Origin: Opitutia bacterium
GTDB lineage: Bacteria > Verrucomicrobiota > Verrucomicrobiia > Opitutales > Opitutaceae
Length of the DNA stretch: 64,000 nucleotides
NCBI GenBank assembly: GCA_947474365.1
Contig: CANJIU010000028.1
Span: forward strand, 28,950 to 92,949
Reading direction: 5' to 3'
The translations under genes were made by a program, and so were the position numbers. Positions within the stretch are counted from its first letter, which is position 1. Each line of letters opens with the position of its first letter. Shown here piece after piece: positions 9,284 to 19,200 of this stretch. Under the pieces are notes generated by a model. The model worked only from the letters and a program-made list of their open reading frames with translations, did no database searches and was not told where the DNA came from.

Positions 9284-9324
9284 GGAAACCTTGATTTGAA
9301 TCAAGGTTCCCCGCTGACAGCGGG
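9284..9324. repeat. Two adjacent perfect palindromes upstream of the chemoreceptor
   Basis: AACCTTGATT (9287-9296) and AATCAAGGTT (9299-9308) are exact inverted arms separated by TG. Directly next to them CCCGCTG (9310-9316) pairs with CAGCGGG (9318-9324) around a single A. They lie about 150-190 bp upstream of the chemoreceptor start at 9137. No T-run follows on either strand, which argues against an intrinsic terminator. A protein-binding site or REP-like element is possible. Confidence 0.55.
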
Positions 9325-9723
9325 TGCTCGCGTTCTCGGGGTGACACTCCGAACGCGCCGAATGCGGAGGGCCTACTTCAGTTAAATTGAACCACGGATC
9401 GACCCAGCGCGGAACGGAGGCCGGGGGAGGAGTGCCCACGGAAAAAACCGAAGCAGCGTAGTCCGAGTGTTCCGTGTTTTCCGTCGGCCCAAAGGCTTGG
9501 GGCAGGATGCACGCGGCCAGGCCCATGATCAGACCCGGGACCACGAATGGACCCGGATCCAGAGGCGGGAATTCTAAGATCAGTTTTTTAATCCTCAAAA
9601 ATTGAACCTTTCGCGCCGGGGATCGTCCAAAGCGGCACCCATTCCCGCGTCACCGACCAGCGCCAAACCGGCGGATTTGGGGCTTGGCCGGGTGCGGCTG
9701 GGCCGAAGACTGGCCATCATGAA
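9325..9723. other. Non-coding stretch of about 400 bp
   Basis: No open frame here has recognisable protein features. A frame on the minus strand (to 9275) encodes a proline-rich, low-complexity product without a domain and is rejected. Local base composition is less GC-rich than the genes on either side, including a run of AATTGAACC and TTTTTTAATC-type sequence, consistent with genuine intergenic DNA. Confidence 0.4.
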
Positions 9724-9767
9724 GGTCCCAGCGTGGTCCCAGGATGGTCCCGGCTAGGTCCCAGGAG
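9724..9767. repeat. Four-copy 11-bp tandem repeat
   Basis: Four consecutive 11-base units begin GGTCCC: GGTCCCAGCGT, GGTCCCAGGAT, GGTCCCGGCTA and GGTCCCAGGAG. The first seven bases are nearly invariant and the last four vary. The unit length is close to one helical turn, so all copies face the same side of the DNA. The array ends about 50 bp before the lost start codon of the remnant gene at 9817. Confidence 0.75.
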
Positions 9768-9816
9768 ATAGCTTGGCAACAGCCTGGCAGCAGCTCAGCA
9801 ATACGGACTCAGCGGC

Positions 9817-10251
9817 AGGGCAAAGGTAACGCTCAACTCCACGTTCAACCCGTTCTCCGGTTCGATTGATAAATTCGTCTTCAAGCAGACGGAGCACGGG
9901 ACGGTGGTGACGCCCAAACCGGACAAACCGGAGAAATGGAGTGCCAAGCAGGACGCTCATCAGGAACGGATGAATTACGGTGCGCGCCGCTTCTACCATG
10001 AACAAAAGCGAGACCCGTTGCGCTTTGCCCATTACCCGACCCGGACGAAGGCGCTGAAAATCCCAGAAAAATCAGCGCAGATTAGCGTTCGCTCCTCCGT
10101 ACTCCGCCGTCCGAACTCCCAACCGACCACCGCTCCAGACGCCCAAAGTTCCGAAAGTTCTTCTGGCCACCAGAGGGACCCGGGCCTGACCATCCGAACG
10201 TGCCGCCACGTCAAATTGCCCTCTGGAAGATCGTCTGCCGGATCATCCTGA
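9817..10251 (+). pseudogene. Remnant of a small protein gene that lost its start codon
   Basis: Reading from 9817 gives RAKVTLNSTFNPFSGSIDKF, then VFKQTEHGTVVTPKPD and KWSAKQDAHQERMNYGARRF. This resembles small hypothetical proteins with an LNPxxxxxxGxxxxxVFK...GxxVVxRKPD...QxAxRxRF pattern that I associate with this group of bacteria; the resemblance is from memory and unverified. The codon where ATG would be expected (before AKVTLN) is AGG, and no ATG, GTG or TTG precedes it in frame after the stop at 9769. GTG at 9904 is the first possible start and would remove half of the conserved part. After about 10050 the sequence loses coding character. The tail overlaps the next gene. Confidence 0.5.
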
Positions 10252-10691
10252 TGATCGTACTCGGAGCGGTTCTTTTCGCCGGAGCCTGGTTTGGCAGATG
10301 GTATTTTTCCCCAGAACAGAGATACTCCCGGGTGATTTGGAGACTGCGAGATCAAGTCATGGCGGCCCAACCGCGGTCACGCGAAACCGTGAAGCGGGAA
10401 GAAGAAGGACGCACCCGGGTCATCAGCGCGATTCAAACCGCCCTGGCGAACGCACAATGCCAGTGCTGCGAGGCATCACGCGACAAGGTTCGCGCCATCG
10501 CGGACGAACTGCAGCAGACCAGCGGAGAGACCCTGCGCACCCGTCAGGGAATGTATGCGCTCTGGGCCAAACTTGAAGACGCCTGCCCCGCGATGCGGGA
10601 CTACATCTGGATGACACAACTGCGGGAAATGCAGCGCGAGGGAATGATCCCGAAATTCAGTGATCCGGCCGGGAAACTTCTCGAACGGTGA
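10200..10691 (+). CDS. Hypothetical single-pass membrane protein
   Basis: I do not recognise the family. The 163-residue product has one N-terminal transmembrane helix (about residues 15-33, ILMIVLGAVLFAGAWFG), then a helical, charged domain with a CQCC tetrad (about residue 94) and a further Cys near residue 126. The N-in topology suggested by the basic start (PPRQIALWK, VCR) would place the domain outside the cytoplasm. The GTG at 10200 is the chosen start; an ATG at 10251 would begin inside the hydrophobic segment. It lies after the remnant gene and converges on the SUMF1-like gene. Confidence 0.5.
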   Translation: MPPRQIALWKIVCRIILMIVLGAVLFAGAWFGRWYFSPEQRYSRVIWRLRDQVMAAQPRSRETVKREEEGRTRVISAIQTALANAQCQCCEASRDKVRAIADELQQTSGETLRTRQGMYALWAKLEDACPAMRDYIWMTQLREMQREGMIPKFSDPAGKLLER

Positions 10692-10710
10692 CCGGGGAAA
10701 TCCCCGGGCG

Positions 10711-11577
10711 TCATCGATTCGCGTCCAGACACAGCCGAAAACCAATCGTGTAGTCCAGGCGTCCCGCGGATCCGCCGGACCGGGCCGCCGAGCGGCCGAG
10801 ATTCGCCGCCGTTCTCCAACTGCCCCCGCGCGCCATCCGGTAATACCCACGTTCCGGACCCGTCGGATCCGTCACCGCCCCGCCGGGATAATCGCCATAC
10901 CAGTCGTAGCACCACTCCAACACGTTGCCCGCCATGTCGAAAAACCCCCAGGCGTTGGGCCGCTTCCGGCCGACCGGATGGGTCGTACCCTCGCTGTTGG
11001 CGCTATGCCAGGCCATCGCGTCGGGCTCACCGGCATAGGCACCCGTCGTGCCCGCGCGACAGGCGTACTCCCACTGCGCCTCGGTCGGCAGGGTGTAGGC
11101 CAGGTCCGCGCCGAGCCGACCCGCGCCGCGCTCCCGCTCGGTCAACGTGCGACAGAACGCCATCGCATCGATCCATGAAACGCGCTCCACCGGCCGATCT
11201 TTGCCGTCAGCCTCAAAGGTGCTCGGGTTCACTCCCATGACCGCCAAGTATTGGGCCTGCGTCACTTCGGTCTTACCCAGCCAGAATTCCCGGCTGAGGG
11301 TCACCTGCATGCGCGGTCCCTCCGCCTTGTTACGCTCCGGCTCTTCGCGCACACTCCCCATCGTGAAGGTGCCGGGCTCGACGCGGATAAGTTCCAGGTT
11401 GAGATCCGTGATCACGCGGGTCCCCGGTGACGCCACCGACGCTTCCGGCGGCGCGGCGTCTACCGCCTCATTGCAAAACGCGGCGATGACGCCGAGCGTC
11501 ACGATTCGCACCGCGGCGACAAAGGAACGGCGGAGCAAGCAGCAATCAAACCGGACAGGACAACGATCGGTGATCAT
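10711..11577 (-). CDS. SUMF1-fold (FGE-like) exported protein without catalytic cysteines
   Basis: The 288-residue protein has an N-terminal hydrophobic segment (about 20-35) and then the formylglycine-generating-enzyme fold. Visible motifs are EPGTFTMGSV, KTEVTQAQYLAVMG, RPVERVSWIDAMAFC, YTLPTEAQWEYACRAG, NAWGFFDMAGNVLEWC and RGGSWR...GFRL. True FGE carries two copper-binding cysteines after the RGGS motif (an LCHxSYC-type segment). Here that place reads RTAANLGRSAARSGGS with no cysteine, so it should not make formylglycine. Many SUMF1-domain proteins are ligand-binding or have other enzymatic roles. ATG 11577 is chosen because it puts a basic stretch before the hydrophobic segment. It lies downstream of the amidohydrolase after a 247-bp gap. 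Confidence 0.8.
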   Translation of the reverse strand: MITDRCPVRFDCCLLRRSFVAAVRIVTLGVIAAFCNEAVDAAPPEASVASPGTRVITDLNLELIRVEPGTFTMGSVREEPERNKAEGPRMQVTLSREFWLGKTEVTQAQYLAVMGVNPSTFEADGKDRPVERVSWIDAMAFCRTLTERERGAGRLGADLAYTLPTEAQWEYACRAGTTGAYAGEPDAMAWHSANSEGTTHPVGRKRPNAWGFFDMAGNVLEWCYDWYGDYPGGAVTDPTGPERGYYRMARGGSWRTAANLGRSAARSGGSAGRLDYTIGFRLCLDANR

Positions 11578-11824
11578 GGTGGGCGTGGTGGGGTGGGTCG
11601 GGCCAAACGTCGCACCCGCCTCCATCAAGCGTACCGCGCCAATGGAAAAACGTGCGGCGCTTGCGAACGCCCGTACAAGGCGAAGTCTGCCGTCACGCGT
11701 CGTTTCTGGCTCGTCATTTCTTGGCGGAAACGGGCCGTTTGTTGCCAAGGTCGATCGCGATGCGGCCAAACTCCGCCGGAAAGTTAGTCACGGCGGCCGA
11801 CCCACACCGACGCGGCGCCGGAGG

Positions 11825-13150
11825 TCACTTCGCCCTTCGGGCGTCCTTCACCACGGCACCGCCCTTGACGACCAGCGCGACGTTCTCAAGCAACGTCACA
11901 TCGGCGAGCGGATCGCCCTTCACGGCGACGAAATCGGCGAAGTAGCCCGGCACCAAGCGGCCGACCTTGTCCTTCCAGCCAATCAGGTCCGCGGCATCGG
12001 TGGTGGCCGACTGAATCGCCTGCATCGGCGTCAAGCCCCACTGCACCATGTGGCGGAACTGTTTCCCGTTCCAGCCATGCGGATACACGCCGGCGTCGGT
12101 GCCGTAGGCGACCTTCACGCCCGCCCGCACCGCCTTTTGGAAATTCTCCCGCTGCAACCGGCCGACAAGACGTTCCTTTTCGATGATCTTCGGCGGATAA
12201 CCCATCCTTCCAAATTCGGCCAGGATGTAGTCGTCGTTGTAGATGTCCGCCACCAGCCAGGTGCCGCGTTCCTTCATCATCGCGATGGCCTCATCGTCGA
12301 GAAAACTCCCGTGTTCGATCGAGGCCACTCCCGCGCGGATTGCGATCTTGATCGCCTCAGTTCCGTGGGCATGGGCCGCCACTTTCCGTCCCCACATCTT
12401 CGCCTCCTCCACCACCGCCTTCATCTCCTCGAAGGAATACTGGGGCGCGCCGACGGACTCCTCCTCCGACAGCACGCCGGCACTGGCCGCAATCTTGATC
12501 CAGTCCGCCCCGTACTTGATGTTTTCCCGGACCCGTTTGCGGACGCCTTCGACGCCATCGGCGATACCGGAGATCCGGTCGAATTTCAGGTAGGGCGAAA
12601 ATCCATTGAGGTCGCCGTGGCCGCCGGTGGCACTGAGGGTGATGGCCGCGCAGAGCATGCGGGGCCCGACCACCTTGCCGGAGTCAATCGCCCGGCGCAG
12701 GGCAAGATCGATGTACTCCGCCGCACCGAGATTCCGGATCGTGGTAAAACCGGCCTCGACCGTCCGGCGCGCATAAACGTGTGCGCTGATCGCAAGGTCG
12801 ATCGGGCTCTTGCGAAACCGGTCACCATAGTAGTCCTCCGGCTGCGAAACCACATGCGTATGACAGTCGATCAGACCGGGCAACACGGTGTAGTCACTCA
12901 GATCGATCAGCGTCGCCGTCGCCGGCACGGAGGATTGGAGCGCCGCCGCCGGACCGACCGCCTTCACCCGGTCCCCCTCAATGACGAGAAGCTGCTGCGC
13001 GAGCACGCTCGCCGTTTCAGGAGCGATGAGCCGGCCGATCCTCACGGCAACCACCGCGGGTGGTTTGGCGAGAGCGGCAGATTCTTCCGCCGCCCGGGCA
13101 ATAACGACAACGCCCACGAGGGCCATCACCAAGGAAAAACGAAGGTGCAT
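11825..13150 (-). CDS. Exported amidohydrolase (prolidase/imidazolonepropionase-like)
   Basis: This 441-residue metal-dependent hydrolase has a signal peptide at about 1-20 (HLRFSLVMALVGVVVIARA). Ligands of a binuclear site are visible: the HxH motif in DCHTHVV (His97, His99), the carboxylated-lysine candidate in DWIKIAASAG, His in AAHAHG, His in SIEHGSF and the terminal Asp in AYGTDAG. The overall pattern matches the exported amidohydrolase group often labelled Xaa-Pro dipeptidase or carboxypeptidase, which act on small amides or peptides. It follows a TonB receptor by 82 bp in the same direction, so the receptor may import the substrate or a product. ATG 13150 directly precedes the signal peptide. 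Substrate is not determinable. Confidence 0.85.
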   Translation of the reverse strand: MHLRFSLVMALVGVVVIARAAEESAALAKPPAVVAVRIGRLIAPETASVLAQQLLVIEGDRVKAVGPAAALQSSVPATATLIDLSDYTVLPGLIDCHTHVVSQPEDYYGDRFRKSPIDLAISAHVYARRTVEAGFTTIRNLGAAEYIDLALRRAIDSGKVVGPRMLCAAITLSATGGHGDLNGFSPYLKFDRISGIADGVEGVRKRVRENIKYGADWIKIAASAGVLSEEESVGAPQYSFEEMKAVVEEAKMWGRKVAAHAHGTEAIKIAIRAGVASIEHGSFLDDEAIAMMKERGTWLVADIYNDDYILAEFGRMGYPPKIIEKERLVGRLQRENFQKAVRAGVKVAYGTDAGVYPHGWNGKQFRHMVQWGLTPMQAIQSATTDAADLIGWKDKVGRLVPGYFADFVAVKGDPLADVTLLENVALVVKGGAVVKDARRAK

Positions 13151-13232
13151 TCCGCGATGCAACAGGACACCGCGCGGCGCGCAACGTCGCGTTTGCGAGC
13201 CCGGAATCAAAGACCCCGCTCACCGCAAGCCC

Positions 13233-16200
13233 TCACAGCGCCACCTGCAGCGACAGGATGACCTGCCGCGGCGCCCGATAGGTGAAAATCGAAGGCGTGC
13301 CGTTGGTCAGCACCTGAGTCGGAATCAATCCCTGGGAATCGAGCAGGTTGCGCACGTTTACTTGCAGCTTCCAATCGGACTTCAGGTGCAGGAACTCGAG
13401 CTTGCGCAACGCGTATGAGGCAAACGCATCGAGCGCGAACTCCGGCGAACCCTGGAACGGCCGGCTCAGATCGAGCACCTGCTGGCCGCCCGGCGTCGTC
13501 GTGAGGTGGTAGCCGAGCGTGTTCGCACTGCGCCACCGGCCGCCAAGCCCCGCCGTCAGCCCGCGCAGCCGTCCCTCGGTGAAGGAATAGCTCAGAATCC
13601 CGTTCACCCGCCACTCGCGCTGATTAGCCACCACGATGCCGTTGGTCGCGGTCAGGGGATCGCGCTGCGTCGCGGTCCATTGGTCGTAGATCTGGTGGAT
13701 CGTCAGCGGGCTGGTGGCCGTGTATTTCTCAACATCCCAGCCGGCCCCGAAGGTTTTCCATACTGGCAGCCGCTGCTCGACCCACCGCCACCAGGTGTCG
13801 TCGATCTGCGTCACGGTGCGCTGGCGGCCCACGCTCAACATGCCCCGCCAATTCGTGGTGGGATTCACGGTCATCTCAATGTCGTATCCGGTCGCCTCGG
13901 ACGTGTTCGTGACCTGATAGTTCGCCGTGGCGTAGCGGTTGAAGTCCATGCCCTGCATCGGCGTCTTCGGCGCGACCTGCAGGATCCGGTTCTCGATGTT
14001 GATCGGGATCGTCCGGAGGGCGCTGACGATGTTGTCGGGCCGGGAATTCTTCTGGTCGTTCACATAGCGGTTGACCCTCAGATTGAACTTTCCGTCGGCG
14101 AGGTTGACGCTCAGCCCGTAGTCCTTGCCGATGCCATTGGAGCCCGGGATGGACTTCCCAAACGGGTCAAACCACGTCGCGGCCTGCACCGCAAAATTGT
14201 CCGACTCCGAATAATGAACGGACAGCCACGACAAGGGGCGCCCCACGACGCCCCAGTTGATCGACTGCCCGTTGACCGAGTAGTCCCAATCGTTCGAAAA
14301 ATGCGTGTTCTCCAGCCGGGGAAACAGGCCGTTGGTCTGGCGGCTGATGGACGCGGCATCGAGGGAGGTCTTCATCCGCACGCGGCTTTCGCGCCATCCG
14401 TAGGTAACGATTACCCGGTCCTTCAGGAGATAGCTCTGGTCGGCAATCGAGCGCGAGATGACGTTGCGGACCGTTCCGCCCGCGACCGGATATGAGCCAT
14501 CGGGGTTGTCGTACATCCGGGCTTCGAGCGCCTCTCCGCCCGCTCCGGAAAAATTCAGCGTCGGCCTAAAATCGAGCGCCCCGCCGGGCACCGGCGCGCT
14601 CACGTGGTCCACGCCGTTTCCCAGATAGGTGCGCAGGTAGACCAAACGCGAGGCGTCGGCCAGATTGGTCCGCGCAGCGGCGGTGAGAAAACTCGGAGTC
14701 CCGGAAAGAATCAGGCGCGAACCCTGCGAGGTCGTCTTGAAGTCGGAGTAGCTGTACATCGCCGCCAGGCGGTGCCGCCCGAGCCACGCCACGATTCCCT
14801 TGGCGCGGGTGAAATCCTGGTCGTACGAGGCTGTCACCCGCGACTCCTGCCGATCATCAAACGCGCGGTTTCCGAGCGGATTCGCCTGCGAGTACAGTTT
14901 GCCAAAATTCGGATTGGTGGTGAGGCCGTCCGCGAGGAAGCGGTTCGCATCGACGATCAGATCGAAGCTGTTGTTGCCATCGACCCAACTGCCCTGGCGC
15001 GTAGAGGCGCGCTCGTTCATGAATCCCGCCTCAACGAAGAAGTTCTGCGTAATCTTCTGCTCGATGAAACCGTTGAACACCCGGCCCCGTCTCCGCACCT
15101 GGTTGCCGTCGCCGTAAATGTTCGCGTAGGGGTCGTAGATCGACGGACGCACCAGGCTCCACTCGTACGCCTGATCCTGCAGCACAGGGGCCCGGGTGTG
15201 CAGACCCACGACGCTGACCGTGTTGAGCCAGTTCGTGACGGGCTGGTTGGCCGGGGTGTTGCCGGACATGAGGACCAGCCCGTTGATGCCATTGCGCGCG
15301 AACACCGCGCCCTGTCCGTTGGCGGTGATGCGCGTGGTCAACGTCGCCGCGGCGGTCGTCGCGTTGATCCCCGAATTGTCGAAGGCTGGCCGGCCGCCAT
15401 CAAGCCACGGTGTGACATAATCGTGCGCCGGAATCATCGACGCGCGCGAGGCGTCGCGCTGCACCCACTCTCCGTTCAGGCGGACGGTCGTGTTGGCGAA
15501 CGGGCGCAACGTGACCGCGCCGTAGAGCCGGCGGTTTTCGTCGCGATTGGTGAGCCGGAACGTCCGGTTGTCGGCTTCCAGCGCGGCGATCCGCAGGGCG
15601 GCCTTTTTCGGCACCAGGACGTAGTTGGCATCGAGCGCAAAGCGATGTCCGGAAAAATTGTCGCGCCGGTACGAAAGCGTGGTGCGCCGACGGAACTCGG
15701 CCTGCTTGAGACTGCCGTCGGTAATCCCGCCGGGATTGCCGAGGCCGAAGAGGATGGCGTTGGGGCCGCTCGCAATCGAGATGCGATCGGTGTTGTAGGC
15801 ATCAAGATCGAAACTCGTCTCGAAGAAACTGCGCAGCACGGTCACCGCGCCGAGGCCGCGGATCCGGTTGCTGTTGTCGATGGTCAGGGCGCCAAACCCG
15901 ACGCCCTGGTCGCCACCGGGTGTGTATTCGAGGTAGCCCTCCACATTGGTTGAGTAGAGATAGACCTCGTCGAGGTTGCCGAGACCAAGGTCGCTCATCA
16001 GTTCCTGGGTGAAGACGGAAATCTGCGACGCGACGTCCTTCAACGGCGTCTTGATCCGGCTGCCCGCGAGCGTGCTGCTGGCGTGGTAGCCCACGTCGGC
16101 GTCCGCCTCGATGACGAAGGGCGAGAGGGTGACGGTCTGTTCAACCACCGGCCGCGCCGGCATGGGAGGAGCGACTTGCGCCAGGAGCGAAGCGGGGAAA

Positions 16201-16259
16201 AGTACCGCGCCCAAGAAGGCGGCGGCGAGCGAAAGGGCGGGCCAGGCGGGAGTGGGCAT
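13233..16259 (-). CDS. TonB-dependent receptor (TBDR-1)
   Basis: A 1008-residue outer-membrane transporter. The signal peptide spans about residues 1-27 (ends SLLAQ). The sequence VTLSPFVIEADADVGYHAS follows, then plug-domain motifs (TLAGSRIKTPLKDVASQISV; SGPNAILFGLGNPGG) and a long beta-barrel rich in alternating aromatic residues. It imports an unknown large or scarce substrate using energy from TonB, for which no gene is seen nearby. There is no SusD partner. The C terminus ends SLQVAL rather than the usual aromatic residue, unlike the other four receptors here. It lies 30 bp downstream of TBDR-2 and upstream of the amidohydrolase, so the three probably form one transcript. Confidence 0.9.
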   Translation of the reverse strand: MPTPAWPALSLAAAFLGAVLFPASLLAQVAPPMPARPVVEQTVTLSPFVIEADADVGYHASSTLAGSRIKTPLKDVASQISVFTQELMSDLGLGNLDEVYLYSTNVEGYLEYTPGGDQGVGFGALTIDNSNRIRGLGAVTVLRSFFETSFDLDAYNTDRISIASGPNAILFGLGNPGGITDGSLKQAEFRRRTTLSYRRDNFSGHRFALDANYVLVPKKAALRIAALEADNRTFRLTNRDENRRLYGAVTLRPFANTTVRLNGEWVQRDASRASMIPAHDYVTPWLDGGRPAFDNSGINATTAAATLTTRITANGQGAVFARNGINGLVLMSGNTPANQPVTNWLNTVSVVGLHTRAPVLQDQAYEWSLVRPSIYDPYANIYGDGNQVRRRGRVFNGFIEQKITQNFFVEAGFMNERASTRQGSWVDGNNSFDLIVDANRFLADGLTTNPNFGKLYSQANPLGNRAFDDRQESRVTASYDQDFTRAKGIVAWLGRHRLAAMYSYSDFKTTSQGSRLILSGTPSFLTAAARTNLADASRLVYLRTYLGNGVDHVSAPVPGGALDFRPTLNFSGAGGEALEARMYDNPDGSYPVAGGTVRNVISRSIADQSYLLKDRVIVTYGWRESRVRMKTSLDAASISRQTNGLFPRLENTHFSNDWDYSVNGQSINWGVVGRPLSWLSVHYSESDNFAVQAATWFDPFGKSIPGSNGIGKDYGLSVNLADGKFNLRVNRYVNDQKNSRPDNIVSALRTIPINIENRILQVAPKTPMQGMDFNRYATANYQVTNTSEATGYDIEMTVNPTTNWRGMLSVGRQRTVTQIDDTWWRWVEQRLPVWKTFGAGWDVEKYTATSPLTIHQIYDQWTATQRDPLTATNGIVVANQREWRVNGILSYSFTEGRLRGLTAGLGGRWRSANTLGYHLTTTPGGQQVLDLSRPFQGSPEFALDAFASYALRKLEFLHLKSDWKLQVNVRNLLDSQGLIPTQVLTNGTPSIFTYRAPRQVILSLQVAL

Positions 16260-16289
16260 GGGGGGAGCGACAGGCGAAGCACCGCAGGT

Positions 16290-19200
16290 TCAGAAATCGA
16301 CTGACAGTGAGAACGCGACTTCGCGCGGATCCTGCACTTGGTAGATCGTGGTGATGAGATTCGGATTCGTCCAACCGTAGAAGGACACCCGGGGATCGTT
16401 CACATTGATCGCATTGGCGTTCGACGAGGTGATCGAGGCACCGATGAACTCGTTCCGGTTGAAGGCATTTCTCACATTCACCCGCGCGGTCAGCCGCCGG
16501 TCCTTGCCGATGCGCGTCGTGTAGGCCACGAACGGGTCGAAATACCAGATGCGATCGTTGTAGAGCGGCGACTGCAGGTCCGTGGCGAGGCTCGTCACCG
16601 ACTGGCCGGCGATGGTGAGGGTGATCGGACGCGTCGCATAGGAGACCACGCCCTTTTCCCGCAAGCGGGTGGAGAAGCCGCCGCGCCAGCCGGAACCGAA
16701 CGTGTAGGCCAGGGTGGAGTTGAAACGCCACTCACGCACGGCCGGATTCGACATCCCGTTGAACTGGATCAGCTGCAGCGCCTGCGGCAGGAGCGTGTTG
16801 GTGTAGTTCGAATACATCGTTGTCGACAGGTTCGCGCCGCTGTCCGCCAGCGGGATGTTTTTCCACCCGGTGATCGGCTTGTCGCCCAGGTTTCCGAACA
16901 CGACTTGACCAGTCGAGCTCACCGCCACGACCGGCCGGTTCTGGCGTGAGGTGTTGTCGAACGCGTACCACTCCAGCGACTCCATCCGCTTAATCATGAC
17001 CGGATCGGTGGCGTAGTTCAGCCAGTTGGGTCCGATGTTCGACTTGATCGACTTAGTCCGCCCGACGGAAACACGGAGATCGAATTTCTTCACCCGGCCG
17101 GAAAGCTCGATTTCCGTACCTTTCGCGAGGCTATCGGCATAGACCCGGTAGTAGTCGACGAGGTTGTCGATCGCGTTGAAGCCTTCGCTCGTGGCGGACT
17201 TCAGGTAGTAGTCGTTGAACTCGGGGCGGCCGAGCGCAGCCGAGCGCAGGCGCTGGATCGCGAGATAGCGGCCCTCCAGCGTATAGGTGCTGCGCCGGGT
17301 GCCGACGTTGCCATACGTGTTCCCCGCGTCGGTGTTGGTCTGGGCCGTCTTGAACTGGTTGACCCTCAGGCCGAGCCCGCCGAGTTGGAAGCTGACACCG
17401 TAGTCCTTGTTGTCGCCGGTCGGGACCGGATAGAGCGTGCCGGTGATGTCGTGCACGACCGAGGGTGAGGCTTCGTTGCTGGTCGAGAGATTGTAGAACA
17501 CGGACATCCACTTCAGCGGGTGGACGACCACCGACTTGGTCGTGTTTTCAAAGGTCGGCAGCCCGCTGAAACGCGCCCAGGGCACGTTGTCGAACACCGG
17601 GGCGAGGCCGGTCTTGGGATCGATGGCGCGGGCCGTCGCATCGTATTCCTTGAGTCGAACGGAATCCCACCGCCGGCCGTAGGTCAGCACCACGCGTTCC
17701 TTCAACAGGAACGCCTGCCAGGCGGCGTACTTGGAAAGATCCCCGGAGCGCTGCCCGCTGGCGGCGCTCGTTCCACCGCCCACGTCGAACAAGCCAACCT
17801 GATACGGCTTGCCCGCCGCATCGTTGAACGTCCAAGTGCCAAACGGATCCAAGCCGCCCTGGCTGTCGTAGCGGTTGGCCGGGTCGGTCGGATCGATGTA
17901 GGCGCGGGTGCGAAAGAGGCGGTTGTTGGCCACCATGTAGCGCCCGGTCGCGCTCGTGCCGTCCTTGGCGTTGGCCGCCGTGATCACGCTCGGGGCAATC
18001 TTGAATCCCGTCACCGGATCGACGGCCCCATCGTCCTTGATGATGCGCAGGAAGTTCTGGGTGCTGCGCTCCACCTCGTTGTAGCCGACATTGGTGGAAA
18101 AATTGTGCCGGCCGAACCACGCGAGCCAGCTGCCGCGATATTTCGTAGAGGCGTCGAAGAGATACGCCAGCGAGGCGCGGACATCCTTGTTGCTGCTATC
18201 ATTGATCGTGGCCTGCTGGGCGCCTTCGAGAAAATAACTGCCGAGGAGGGGGTTGGCCGTGCGGTTGGCGGCGTTGGTCGCGCGATTCGCGGCCTGCTGC
18301 GCGCCGGTGGCAATCGGGTCGAGCGGGATGAAGCCGGCGTTGTAGCGGTATCCGCTGGGGTCGATGTTCAGCAGCGCCTCGGTTGAGGCGTAGCGGTTGG
18401 TCAGGCGCTCGCGGCGCGTCTCAAAGTTCGCCGCCATTTCGAGATAAAGGTCGCGCGTGAGGTTGACGGTCGCCTGCGCCATGACGCGTTTGGCGCGGGC
18501 GATCGAGGGATGGCTGCCACCGTAGACATTGTAGCGGCTGAACGGATAGAAGCGCTCGTCGGTGAACGTCGCGGTATTGGCCGCACCAAAATCCGTGGCG
18601 ATCCCCACCCCCGTCAGATAACCGCCGAGCGGGCGGACCGTCGGGGTGTAACGATAGGTGTAGACGCCTGGCTGGGAGATCTTCGCGCCGTAAGTGTAGG
18701 TCGGCGGAGTATCCTGTCCGCTGGCCCAGTTGACGAGGTAGGAGGTCGCGTTGGGCGTGGTGGCGGTCTGGCCGATCGGAGTCGGACTGACGTCCGGCTG
18801 GTTGTAGGCCGTGCGGTTGCCGATGCCCGGATTGACCCAGAGCGACACCTGGTCCTTGGGCAGCACGTAAATCGGCCGGGAGGAATTTCGCTCCATCAAC
18901 TCAGTGTAGACGTCGAGCCGCACGCGGCGGTTCGGCGTGTAGCCAATCGTGCCGAAAATCCGGCGATCCTTTTCGTAGCTGGGCTGGAGCGGAAACCGCC
19001 GGTCGCTGTCGAGCAGGTCCATCCGGAACCCCAACCGGTCGCGGATGAGCGGCTGATTGTAGTCGATCGCCCCGCGCCGGGTGCCGTTGGTGTCGGTCAT
19101 GAGCGACACATTGTGTTTCACGCGCGTGAGGATCGCGGCGTTGTAGCGGGAATCGGCGAGCCCCGCGGGCGAACCGAGACCGAAGAGAATCGCATTCGGG

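Noticed and set aside
9275..9598. 107-codon minus-strand open frame upstream of the chemoreceptor
   Set aside because: Covers the stacked palindromes and lacks coding character beyond a short hydrophobic run.
10032..10370. 112-codon minus-strand open frame
   Set aside because: Antisense to the remnant and the hypothetical membrane protein; no family resemblance.
10711..11577. Calling the SUMF1-fold protein a formylglycine-generating enzyme for the local sulfatases
   Set aside because: The catalytic cysteine segment after RGGS is absent.
11147..13261. 704-codon plus-strand open frame
   Set aside because: It runs opposite the SUMF1-like and amidohydrolase genes, both with clear motifs. Its Arg/His/Pro-rich product has no recognisable fold.
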